From: an uncultured Collinsella sp.
Lineage (GTDB): Bacteria > Actinomycetota > Coriobacteriia > Coriobacteriales > Coriobacteriaceae
NCBI GenBank assembly: GCA_900542965.1
Contig: UQPY01000068.1
Location: forward strand, 1-10,755
DNA: 10,755 nt
Direction: 5' to 3'
Positions 4,758 through 10,755 of this stretch are shown here, one piece after another; the stretch's first letter is position 1, and the number at the start of each line of letters is the position of its first letter. A program made the translations under genes and the position numbers. The notes under the pieces are model-generated. The model was not told the origin of the DNA. It worked only from the letters and a program-made list of their open reading frames with translations, and did not search any database.

Positions 4758-5924
4758 ATGTTCGAGAAGAGTGTCGAGGAGCTCACCGAGCTCGGCGCCC
4801 AGATCACCACGGCCGAGATTGCTCAGCAGCCCGAGCTTTGGCGTGATACGCTCAACATCTATCGCGAGAACAAGGAGGCCATCGAGGCCTTCCTGGCCGA
4901 GGCTCGCGCTATGGGCGAGGGTCGTCTGTCCGTTGTCTTCACCGGTGCCGGTACGTCCGACTACGTTGGCGATACCTGCGCCCCGTACCTGCGTCACGCT
5001 GGCAACACTGATCTCTACGACTTTAAGCCCATCGCCACGACCGACATCGTGAGCGCCCCGCGCGACTTCCTGCGCGCCGAGGATCCCACGCTCGTGGTTT
5101 CCTTCGCCCGCTCTGGCAACAGCCCCGAGAGCCTTGCCGCCGTTGCCGTTGCCAAGGAGCTCGTCCACAACGTCAAGTTCCTCAACATCACTTGCGCTCC
5201 CGAGGGCAAGCTCGCCGTCGAGTCTGCCGATGATCCCAACGCGCTGACGCTGCTCATTCCGCGCGCCAACGACAAGGGCTTCGCCATGACCGGTTCTTAT
5301 TCCTGCATGACCCTGCTCTCCACCCTTATTTTCGACACTGCCTCTGACGAGCAGAAGGCCGAGTGGGTCGAGACGATTGCCAAGATGGGCGAGGAGGTCA
5401 TCTCCCGTGAGCCCGAGATCGCCGATTACCTGGCTGGCGACTTCAACCGCGTGACCTACTTGGGTTCTGGCTCCTTCGGTGGCCTTGCCCAGGAGAGCCA
5501 GCTCAAGATCCTTGAGCTCGCTCACGGTCTGGTCGCTACTTCCTACGACACCTCCATGGGCTATCGTCACGGACCTAAGTCCTTCGTCGACGATAAGACG
5601 CTCGTCTTCGTATTCGTCAACAACGACGCCTACACCCGTCAGTACGACATCGACATCCTCAACGAGATCGGTGGCGACGAGATCGCTCAGCACACCATCG
5701 CCGTTCAGCAGGAAGGTGCCACCGTCTATGAGGGTGAGTCCTTCACCTTTAAGGGCTACGAGGCACTTCCCGAGGGCTACCTTGCTCTGCCGTTCGTGAT
5801 GTTTGCTCAGGCTATCAGCCTGCTCAACTCCGTGCGCGTGGGCAACACGCCCGATACGCCGAGCCCCACCGGCACGGTCAACCGCGTGGTTAAGGGCGTG
5901 ACGATTCACCCCTTCACCGCTTAA
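4758..5924 (+). CDS. agaS: AgaS-type galactosamine-6-phosphate deaminase/isomerase (SIS domains)
   Basis: The 388-residue protein contains two SIS domains, as in E. coli AgaS. SIS-1 carries FTGAGTSDYVG (61-71) and SFARSGNSPES (115-125). SIS-2 carries YLGSGSFGGLAQESQLKILE (234-253) and MGYRHGPKSF (267-276), the last being a hallmark of AgaS and glucosamine synthase-like isomerases. AgaS converts galactosamine-6-phosphate to tagatose-6-phosphate with release of ammonia in the cytoplasm. The ATG at 4758 follows AGAGAGAGG at about 4741-4749. It has its own operator-controlled promoter and a strong terminator, so it is probably a single-gene transcript. The length and motif set fit AgaS better than GlmS (no glutaminase domain) or NagB (different fold). 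Confidence 0.9.
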   Translation: MFEKSVEELTELGAQITTAEIAQQPELWRDTLNIYRENKEAIEAFLAEARAMGEGRLSVVFTGAGTSDYVGDTCAPYLRHAGNTDLYDFKPIATTDIVSAPRDFLRAEDPTLVVSFARSGNSPESLAAVAVAKELVHNVKFLNITCAPEGKLAVESADDPNALTLLIPRANDKGFAMTGSYSCMTLLSTLIFDTASDEQKAEWVETIAKMGEEVISREPEIADYLAGDFNRVTYLGSGSFGGLAQESQLKILELAHGLVATSYDTSMGYRHGPKSFVDDKTLVFVFVNNDAYTRQYDIDILNEIGGDEIAQHTIAVQQEGATVYEGESFTFKGYEALPEGYLALPFVMFAQAISLLNSVRVGNTPDTPSPTGTVNRVVKGVTIHPFTA

Positions 5925-5942
5925 TCGCGTCCCCCTGTAAGG

Positions 5943-5984
5943 GCGCCCGTCCGCTCATAACGGCGGGCGGGCGCTTTTTGTTTT
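5943..5984 (+). terminator. intrinsic terminator of agaS
   Basis: GCGCCCGTCCGC (5943-5954) pairs with GCGGGCGGGCGC (5963-5974), a 12-bp stem with one T-G pair and an 8-nt loop. TTTTTGTTTT follows. It lies 18 bases after the agaS stop. Confidence 0.92.
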
Positions 5985-5996
5985 ACGTGAGCTGGG

Positions 5997-6020
5997 TATA
6001 AGCATCACCACAGTTAACTG
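5997..6020 (+). promoter_or_regulatory. possible promoter and palindrome before the deacetylase gene
   Basis: TATAAG (5997-6002) could be a -10 element placed just after the agaS terminator; no clear -35 is seen. The perfect 10-base palindrome CAGTTAACTG (6011-6020) covers the predicted start site and may be an operator. It is not a clear match to the TGGT-4-ACCA sites. Confidence 0.35.
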
Positions 6021-6041
6021 CTTTAGAAGCAAGGAGTGCAT

Positions 6042-7211
6042 ATGAGCACGTACGCAATTAAGGCTGACAAGTTCTTCTTGCCGGCAGGCCCGCAACTGGG
6101 CGGCTATCTTATGGTCGAGGACGGCGTCTTTGGCGCCTGGCAGGCCGACGAGCCCTCTTGCGAGATTAAGGACTACACGGGATCGTGGATCGCACCGGGT
6201 ATGGTCGATACTCACATCCATGGCTTCTACAACCACTCAACTACCGATAACGATCCCGAGGGCATCGATATCAGCTCGACCGAGCTCGCCCGTCGCGGTA
6301 CCACCAGCTGGCTGCCCACGACGTTCACCGATGGCGTCGAGCAGATCAAGGACGCCTGCGCCGCCATCGCTCAGGCGGACGAGGGTCGCGGCCCCGACTT
6401 CTGCGGTGCCCGCATTCAGGGCATCTACCTGGAGGGCCCCTTCTTTACCATGAAGCACGTGGGCGCGCAGAACCCCGCTTACCTCATCGATCCCTCCGAG
6501 GAGGTCTTCGATCAGTGGCAGGAGGCTGCGGGTGGTCGCATCGTTAAGAGCGCCATGGCGGCCGAGCGCGACGGTGCCGCTGCTTATGCGGCTGCTCTGA
6601 ACGCCAAGGGTGTGGTGACCAGCATCGGTCACTCCGACGCCACCTACGATGAGTGCATCGCCGCCATCAACGCCGGTGCCAGCTGCTTTACGCATACCTA
6701 TAACGGTCAGCGCGGGCTGCATCACCGTGAGCCCGGTGTCGTGGGCGCTGCCATGTCCACGCCCGAGACCTACGCCGAGATCATCTGTGACGGCAAGCAC
6801 GTTAACCCTGCCGCTATCAAGGCGCTGCTGCAGACAAAGGGCTGGCAACACACGGTGCTCATCACTGACTGCCTGGGCTGCGGCGGCATGCCCGAGGGCA
6901 GCTACACCAGTGGTGGCATGGACGTCATCATGAAGGACAACCTGTGCTGGCTCGCCGACGGCAAGAGCATTGCCGGCTCGGTGCTCACGCTTGCCCAGGG
7001 CGTCAAGAACATCGTTGACTGGGGTATCGCCAGCGCCGATATCGCCATTCGCATGGCAACCGAGGTGCCGGCACGCTCCGCGCACATCGAGGATAAGTGC
7101 GGCAGCATCATGCCGGGTCGCGACGCCGACTTTGTCGTGTTCGACCATGAGCTTACCCTCGTCGAGACGTATGTTGGCGGCCAGAGCGTCGGCAACGCCT
7201 TTACCGAGTAA
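6042..7211 (+). CDS. agaA: N-acetylgalactosamine/glucosamine-6-phosphate deacetylase
   Basis: This 389-residue amidohydrolase removes the acetyl group from GalNAc-6-P or GlcNAc-6-P. NagA-family marks are present in order: metal-binding DTHIHG (56-61), YLEGPFF (129-135) with the ligand Glu131, SIGHSDA (194-200) with His197, FTHTYNG (216-222) with His218, DGKHVNP (250-256), catalytic Asp276 in ITDCLGCGG, and AGSVLTL near 311-317. The ATG at 6042 sits 5 bases after AAGGAG; an in-frame GTG at 6036 lies within that ribosome binding site and is unlikely to be used. Context with agaS and the Aga-type PTS favours GalNAc-6-P (AgaA), but NagA activity cannot be excluded from sequence. A degraded copy of its C-terminal end lies near 9914-10069. 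Confidence 0.88.
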   Translation: MSTYAIKADKFFLPAGPQLGGYLMVEDGVFGAWQADEPSCEIKDYTGSWIAPGMVDTHIHGFYNHSTTDNDPEGIDISSTELARRGTTSWLPTTFTDGVEQIKDACAAIAQADEGRGPDFCGARIQGIYLEGPFFTMKHVGAQNPAYLIDPSEEVFDQWQEAAGGRIVKSAMAAERDGAAAYAAALNAKGVVTSIGHSDATYDECIAAINAGASCFTHTYNGQRGLHHREPGVVGAAMSTPETYAEIICDGKHVNPAAIKALLQTKGWQHTVLITDCLGCGGMPEGSYTSGGMDVIMKDNLCWLADGKSIAGSVLTLAQGVKNIVDWGIASADIAIRMATEVPARSAHIEDKCGSIMPGRDADFVVFDHELTLVETYVGGQSVGNAFTE

Positions 7212-7215
7212 CGAT

Positions 7216-7254
7216 AGAAAAAGGCGGCGGGCCCGAATCTGCTCGGACCCGCCG
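7216..7254 (-). terminator. terminator between convergent deacetylase and flavodoxin genes
   Basis: CGGCGGG (7225-7231) pairs with CCCGCCG (7248-7254), and CCGA (7233-7236) with TCGG (7243-7246), interrupted by one mismatch. On the minus strand the stem is followed by CCTTTTTCTATC, so it is best placed to end the flavodoxin transcript. On the plus strand no T-tract follows, so it would end the deacetylase transcript only weakly. Confidence 0.75.
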
Positions 7255-7286
7255 TATGGGTTAAACGCTCAAAAGCACCTTAACAG

Positions 7287-7871
7287 TTACAGCTTGTTAG
7301 CGATCTTCTTTGCCGTGCGCTTGACGCCGGCCACCAGGCCTCCTGCAGGATGCTCCTTCTCGTATGCTAGACGCTTCTCGCGCTTGGCGTACTCTTCGAC
7401 GATGATATCGCCATATTCGTCTTCGATCTTGTCGAAGAAGTCGACAGCGCCCTTAATTTCCTCAGCGGTCGGGTGTCCCTTTTGGACACCGCCGGCGAGC
7501 TTGAACGGCCCCCACGTATCAAAGCCGGGGCAGCCGTAGACACCCATAAAGATGGCCTGCCTCATGCGGCAGATGCCATCGATATCCTTGCCGTACCATT
7601 TGTTCTTGCCACCGTAGGTCATAAGGCCAAACACCTTGTCCTGCGGCTGCAGCACGTTCGTGAGCACGCGTGCCATGTCCTTGTCGATCTCGGAGTAATA
7701 GATGCCCGTGGCGACACCGATCAGATGATATTCGTGCAGGTCGGGGTACTCGTTTTTACCGAGCGCCTTGACGTCGAGGGTATCGATCTCGGGGTGCGCC
7801 TCGACGATGGCGTCCACGAGCTTTTTCGTATTGCCGTGATGGCGCGAGGCGTAGAGGATGATGGTTCGCAT
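7287..7871 (-). CDS. flavodoxin-like family protein
   Basis: This minus-strand gene encodes 194 residues. The N-terminus MRTIILYASRHHGNTKKLVDAI has a beta strand and a phosphate-binding loop (about residues 8-15, ASRHHGNT) in the manner of flavodoxins. VATGIYYSE (53-61), FGLMTYGG (81-88) and GVYGCPGFDTWGPFKLAGG (110-128) fit the remaining flavin-contact regions of flavodoxin-family proteins. A Lys/Glu-rich C-terminal extension (about 155-194) goes beyond a short flavodoxin of about 150 residues and ends with a basic amphipathic segment. The start at 7871 was chosen because GAAAGG lies just upstream in the transcript; a further 10 codons are open upstream but make no homologous sense. It probably acts in FMN-dependent electron transfer; its partner is unknown, and no link to amino-sugar catabolism is evident. 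Confidence 0.8.
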   Translation of the reverse strand: MRTIILYASRHHGNTKKLVDAIVEAHPEIDTLDVKALGKNEYPDLHEYHLIGVATGIYYSEIDKDMARVLTNVLQPQDKVFGLMTYGGKNKWYGKDIDGICRMRQAIFMGVYGCPGFDTWGPFKLAGGVQKGHPTAEEIKGAVDFFDKIEDEYGDIIVEEYAKREKRLAYEKEHPAGGLVAGVKRTAKKIANKL

Positions 7872-8027
7872 AAGAAGGCCTTTCAGCTGTAATTGCATCA
7901 ATGTCTGTATGGTACCCCGTTACATGGCTGGGATACCGGACGCATCGATGAACGCGCGGGTTTGTCCTTTGGTTAGGGCCGAGACGGGTACTTGCGAGCA
8001 AAAAGCAGTTGTTCGAAAGGATGGGCA

Positions 8028-8909
8028 ATGGAATACGCTCTCTCCAACGATTCGATTTCTATTAAGGTGTCCACGGCTGGTGGTTCGTTTACCTCGATCG
8101 AGGCCGGAGGTCGCGAGTATTTGTGGCAGGGTGATCCCGCCGTGTGGTCCGGCCAGGCACCGATTTGCTTCCCGATTTGCGGAGGCTTGCGCGACAACAA
8201 TGCCATGACGTTTGCCGGGCATCACGTGAAGCTCGCCCGCCACGGGTTTGCGCGCAAGCAAGAGTGGAAGCTGCTGAGCCAGAGCGAGAACGAGCTGGCG
8301 ATGTGCCTGGCTTCGGAGGATAACGCCGCGCTGCTGAGCGATTATCCGTATCCGTTTAAGCTTGTCGCTCGTTATACGCTTGAGGGGGATGCCGTTCGCG
8401 TCTCCTATAAGGTGACCAACGAGGGAACCGAGGACATGCCGTTCTTTATCGGCGGTCATCCCGGCTTTAGGTGTCCGCTCGATGAGGGCGAGGCCTATAC
8501 GGACTACGAGTTGCGCTTTGAGAAAGACGAGGCTGCGGAGCTCTGCACCGCCGTTCCCTCGACTGGATTGATTGACGTGGCAAACCGCTCCAAGAACCCC
8601 ATGGTGGGAAAGACGCTGCCCCTGTCGCACGAGCTCTTCGATTTTGCGGAGACCATCTTTGACGTGCTCGAGAGCCGTCAGGTTACGCTTTCTAAGAAGG
8701 GGGAGGACAAGGGCGTCCGCCTGAGCTTTGAGGGCTTCCCGTATCTCATTGTGTGGAGTAAGCCCGAGGGCGATTTTGTTGCAGTTGAACCCTGGGGCGG
8801 CCTCTCGACCTGCTCCGATGAGGACGACGTACTTGAGCATAAGCGCGGCTGCCTTGTCGCCAAGCCCAAGGAGACCATCGTACGCTCGTTCACGATTGAG
8901 ATTCTGTAA
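8028..8909 (+). CDS. lacX: aldose 1-epimerase family protein, LacX type
   Basis: This 293-residue galactose-mutarotase-fold protein shows the motif pattern of the LacX/YeaD-like epimerases: GGREYLWQGDPAVW (27-40), FPICGGLRDN (48-57), RHGFAR (71-76), GGHPGF (142-147) with a probable catalytic His144, and EPWGG (254-258) with a probable catalytic Glu254. Such enzymes interconvert alpha and beta anomers of aldoses or sugar phosphates. In lactococci and streptococci lacX accompanies the tagatose-6-phosphate genes, and here it precedes a lacC-like gene by 59 bases. The ATG at 8028 follows GAAAGGATG; a longer in-frame reading from 7992 lacks a ribosome binding site. I see no clear promoter in the 156 bases between this gene and the divergent flavodoxin gene. 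Confidence 0.85.
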   Translation: MEYALSNDSISIKVSTAGGSFTSIEAGGREYLWQGDPAVWSGQAPICFPICGGLRDNNAMTFAGHHVKLARHGFARKQEWKLLSQSENELAMCLASEDNAALLSDYPYPFKLVARYTLEGDAVRVSYKVTNEGTEDMPFFIGGHPGFRCPLDEGEAYTDYELRFEKDEAAELCTAVPSTGLIDVANRSKNPMVGKTLPLSHELFDFAETIFDVLESRQVTLSKKGEDKGVRLSFEGFPYLIVWSKPEGDFVAVEPWGGLSTCSDEDDVLEHKRGCLVAKPKETIVRSFTIEIL

Positions 8910-8968
8910 TTCCGTTTTGTCGATTCGTATCGCGAGGCACAAGGAGCCTGCGAGATAAGGAGCTAAAA

Positions 8969-9904
8969 ATGATCCTCACCGTTACGATGAACCCGTCTGT
9001 CGATACGCGCTATCAGCTCGATGAGCTCATTATCGACGACGTCAACCGCGTGACGCCCGAAAAGACCGCCGGCGGCAAGGGCCTCAACGTGGCCCGTGTG
9101 CTGGGTCAGCTGGGCGACGACGTTGTGGCAACCGGTCTACTCGGCGGCCACATGGGCGCCTACATGGCTGAGCTCATGGACGCCAACGGTATTAACAACG
9201 ACTTTGTGCCCATCAAGGGCGAGACTCGAATTTGCCTCAACATTCTCCACGCCGGCAACCAGACCGAGCTGCTCGAGAGCGGCCCGACAATTGCCCCCGA
9301 GGAGCTCGATGCCTTTACCGCCAAATTTACTGAGCTTGCGGGCAAGGCTGACGTTGTCACCATTTCGGGTTCTCTGCCCCGCGGTGTCGAGGCAGACTAC
9401 TATGCCAAGATCACGGGCATTGCCGAGAACGCCGGCGCCAAGGTGCTGCTCGATACCTCGGGCGCTTCGCTCGAGGCCGCCCTTAAGTCCGAAATTAAGC
9501 CCGAGCTGGTCAAGCCTAACCTGACCGAGATCAACGGCCTTCTGGGCACGAGCTTTACCACCGACGATGTGGACGAGCTCCGTGCCGCGCTCGCCTCTGA
9601 CGCCCGTTTCTCCGATATCCCCTGGGTCGTCGTGTCCATGGGCGCTGCCGGCTCCGTTGGCTTCCACAATGGCCGTGCGTTCCGCGCAAAGACCCCCGAT
9701 ATCCCCGCCGTTAACGCTACGGGCTCTGGCGATTCGACCATTGCCGGCTTCGCACATGCGATTGCTGCCGGCGCCGACGACGAGACGGTGCTGCGTACCG
9801 CCAACACCTGCGGCAAGCTCAATGCCATGGATCCCATGACTGGCCACTTGGTTATGGATCGTTGGGACGAGGTCTACAACGGCGTTGTCGTGACCGAGCT
9901 GTAA
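8969..9904 (+). CDS. lacC: tagatose-6-phosphate kinase (PfkB family, LacC type)
   Basis: The 311-residue protein is a full-length PfkB-family sugar-phosphate kinase. MILTVTMNPSVDTRYQLDEL, TAGGKGLNVARVLG (33-46), KGETRICL (83-90), ISGSLPRG (132-139), VKPN (181-184) and the ATP/anion-hole motif ATGSGDSTIAG (250-260) with catalytic Asp255 are all present. The N-terminal sequence and the late MTGHLVM segment (290-296) follow lactococcal and streptococcal LacC more closely than FruK. The expected reaction is tagatose-6-P plus ATP to tagatose-1,6-bisphosphate, the step after AgaS. AAGGAG at 8957-8962 supports the start. 1-phosphofructokinase activity remains possible. No tagatose-bisphosphate aldolase is present in the window. 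Confidence 0.87.
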   Translation: MILTVTMNPSVDTRYQLDELIIDDVNRVTPEKTAGGKGLNVARVLGQLGDDVVATGLLGGHMGAYMAELMDANGINNDFVPIKGETRICLNILHAGNQTELLESGPTIAPEELDAFTAKFTELAGKADVVTISGSLPRGVEADYYAKITGIAENAGAKVLLDTSGASLEAALKSEIKPELVKPNLTEINGLLGTSFTTDDVDELRAALASDARFSDIPWVVVSMGAAGSVGFHNGRAFRAKTPDIPAVNATGSGDSTIAGFAHAIAAGADDETVLRTANTCGKLNAMDPMTGHLVMDRWDEVYNGVVVTEL

Positions 9905-9913
9905 GGGCTTGGG

Positions 9914-10069
9914 CGTCGGTCCCGGCATCGCTTGCTAGCTCATGTCGACGACAAGTGCAGTAGCATTATGTCGGGGCGCGACACCGACGTTGTCGTGTTC
10001 AATCCCGACCTTACCCTGGTCGAGACGTATGTGGGTGGCAACAGCGTCGGTAACGCGTTTATCGAGTAG
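9914..10069 (+). pseudogene. C-terminal remnant of a second deacetylase (nagA/agaA) gene
   Basis: Between lacC and yhcH, the frame from about 9941 to the stop at 10067-10069 translates to a near copy of the last 40 residues of the intact deacetylase. From the DKC motif onward 30 of 39 residues are identical, including GRD, VVF, LTLVETYVGG and SVGNAF. Further upstream, GGT-CCGGCA at about 9919-9928 still matches the parent gene near 7063-7072, but the stretch between differs by a net four bases, which breaks the frame. Nothing of the remaining 340 or so residues is left. The ATG at 9942 is in another frame and has no homology. I read this as a decayed duplicate or the scar of a deletion or rearrangement. 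Confidence 0.82.
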
Positions 10070-10101
10070 CCGCCAAAGAAACGATCCGAGAGGGGATTTA
10101 G

Positions 10102-10575
10102 ATGATTTACGGTGCATTGGGCGATATCGAGGAGTACCGCGGAATGCTCAAGGGCCTCGACGTGCTGATCGACTGGCTCGAGGAGAACGACCCGGCTCAG
10201 CTCGAGGTCGGCAGCCATCCGATTCTGGGCGACAAGGTCTTTGCGAACGTCATGGCTCCCACGACGCGTCCGGAGGCCGAGGCCCACTACGAGACGCATC
10301 AGCGCTATCACGACCTGCAGATCGACGTCGAGGGTCGCGAGGCCTTTAAGGCCGCCACGGGCAGCCTGACGCTGGTCCAGGAGTTTGACGAGAAGGACGA
10401 CTACGATCTGGTCGATTCCGACGCCTCGATCGCCGGCGATCTTGCCGACGATAAGTTTGCGCTGTTCGTTGCCGGCGAGCCTCATATGCCCACGCTCGAG
10501 TTCCCGGGCGATGGCGCGCAGCCGGTCAAGAAGATCTGCTTTAAGCTGCTTGCAGACGCTTACTGGGAGGAGTAG
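10102..10575 (+). CDS. YhcH/YjgK/YiaL family (DUF386, EbgC-like) protein
   Basis: The 157-residue protein belongs to the YhcH/YjgK/YiaL cupin-like family. Characteristic parts are HPILGDKVFANVM (39-51), YETHQRYHDLQIDVEGRE (63-80) and FVAGEPHMP (122-130). Glu64, His66, His70 and His128 are the likely metal ligands. Members accompany sialic-acid, ManNAc, gulonate and galactoside operons and are thought to act as sugar anomerases or isomerases (YhcH in sialic-acid loci, EbgC as beta-galactosidase partner). Start ATG 10102 follows GAGAGGGGAT. It is the last gene before a strong terminator and probably shares the lacX-lacC transcript across the deacetylase remnant. A role in presenting the right anomer of a sugar or sugar phosphate is inference. 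Confidence 0.85.
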   Translation: MIYGALGDIEEYRGMLKGLDVLIDWLEENDPAQLEVGSHPILGDKVFANVMAPTTRPEAEAHYETHQRYHDLQIDVEGREAFKAATGSLTLVQEFDEKDDYDLVDSDASIAGDLADDKFALFVAGEPHMPTLEFPGDGAQPVKKICFKLLADAYWEE

Positions 10576-10607
10576 CGAACTGCCTGGCAGAGCTATTCGT
10601 CTGATGG

Positions 10608-10631
10608 CGTGATTCCCCTAGGGAAATCACG
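10608..10631. repeat. near-perfect palindrome upstream of the terminator
   Basis: CGTGATT-C-CCC-TAGGG-A-AATCACG is a 24-base palindrome with one C/A mismatch, centred on CCTAGG. It is also almost perfectly complementary to 10648-10670, inside the following terminator, so it may fold on itself or pair with the terminator. Confidence 0.6.
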
Positions 10632-10636
10632 CTAGG

Positions 10637-10693
10637 ACCCCGCTAAACGTGTTTCCCTAGGGGAATCACGTTTAGCGGGGTTTTCTGTTTTTG
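10637..10693 (+). terminator. strong intrinsic terminator after yhcH-like gene
   Basis: CCCCGCTAAACGTG (10638-10651) pairs perfectly with CACGTTTAGCGGGG (10667-10680). The loop itself can fold through TTCCC/GGGAA. TTTTCTGTTTTT follows. An A at 10637 and T at 10681 extend the stem to 15 bp. It ends the lacX-lacC-yhcH group. Confidence 0.9.
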
Positions 10694-10709
10694 AATAGGA
10701 AAGCCTCAT

Positions 10710-10755
10710 TTATTTGCGAAGAACATCGGCTAGCCGCAGGATTGAAATCATCGAC
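10710..10755 (-). CDS. possible 3' end of a minus-strand gene (partial)
   Basis: Reading the minus strand from the window edge, one frame gives SMISILRLADVLRK followed by a TAA at 10710-10712. This peptide looks like a real protein terminus: amphipathic, with ILRLAD resembling helices seen in HD/Ppx-GppA type proteins. With fourteen codons this is only a hint. If real, the gene is convergent with the yhcH-like gene and shares the intergenic terminator region. Confidence 0.4.
   Translation of the reverse strand, partial: SMISILRLADVLRK

Noticed and set aside
4752..5909. Long open frame of 385 codons on the minus strand opposite agaS
   Set aside because: The plus strand encodes a complete AgaS with family motifs and ribosome binding site; the antisense frame has neither.
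6237..7148. Open frame of 303 codons on the minus strand opposite the deacetylase
   Set aside because: Shadow of the deacetylase reading; low-complexity composition and no start signal.
7920..8942. Open frame of 340 codons on the minus strand opposite lacX
   Set aside because: LacX motifs on the plus strand are unambiguous, and the antisense reading has no domain or start signal.
9942..10349. Plus-strand open frame of 135 codons running across the remnant into yhcH
   Set aside because: It is out of frame with both the deacetylase homology and the YhcH family sequence, and its Arg/Ser-rich product has no motif.
1..10755. CRISPR array, tRNA or rRNA gene, insertion sequence, phage or defence system
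   Set aside because: No regularly spaced repeats, cloverleaf-like segments, transposase or integrase motifs were seen; apart from the flavodoxin and edge fragments the genes form a coherent sugar-catabolism locus.

Overview
The window looks like a chromosomal sugar-catabolism locus from a high-GC, Gram-positive gut actinobacterium, most probably a Coriobacteriia member such as Collinsella. This rests on the GC-rich codon choice, strong AGGAGG-type ribosome binding sites, and the combination of a mannose-family PTS with Lac-type tagatose-6-phosphate genes. The genus is an inference, not something the sequence proves. The likely substrate is N-acetylgalactosamine and/or galactosamine, as found in mucin glycans.

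Layout. Positions 1-519 hold no convincing gene. They contain a leftward-facing terminator hairpin, a repeated inverted-repeat motif, clusters of TGGT/ACCA half-sites, an extended -10 promoter, and an operator just upstream of the PTS operon. The PTS operon (520-3726, +) encodes EIIA, a small YajC-like membrane protein, EIIB, EIIC and EIID. EIID carries an unusually long acidic insert. Two hairpins, the second a clear intrinsic terminator, close the operon. A GntR/HutC-type regulator (3912-4643, +) follows with its own promoter. Next come an AgaS-type sugar-phosphate deaminase/isomerase (4758-5924, +), which has a consensus TATAAT and an operator of the same type as the PTS operon, and an amidohydrolase of the NagA/AgaA deacetylase family (6042-7211, +). 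A flavodoxin-like gene (7287-7871, -) lies convergent to the deacetylase. Then comes a LacX-type aldose epimerase (8028-8909, +), a LacC-type tagatose-6-phosphate kinase (8969-9904, +), a degraded C-terminal remnant of a second deacetylase gene (about 9914-10069), and a YhcH/YiaL-family protein (10102-10575, +). A strong terminator ends this group, and the last 46 bases look like the 3' end of a minus-strand gene.

How the genes fit together. The PTS would import and phosphorylate GalNAc (and/or GalN). The deacetylase would make GalN-6-P, AgaS would convert it to tagatose-6-P plus ammonia, and LacC would phosphorylate that to tagatose-1,6-bisphosphate. The aldolase for the last step is not in the window. 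The GntR protein probably binds the sites containing TGGTTACTACCAG, found identically at 391-403 and 4684-4696, so that PTS and agaS are controlled together.

Most worth a second look: the EIID insert, the deacetylase remnant, the shared operator, the orphan leftward terminator, and the mutually exclusive hairpins at the right-hand terminator.
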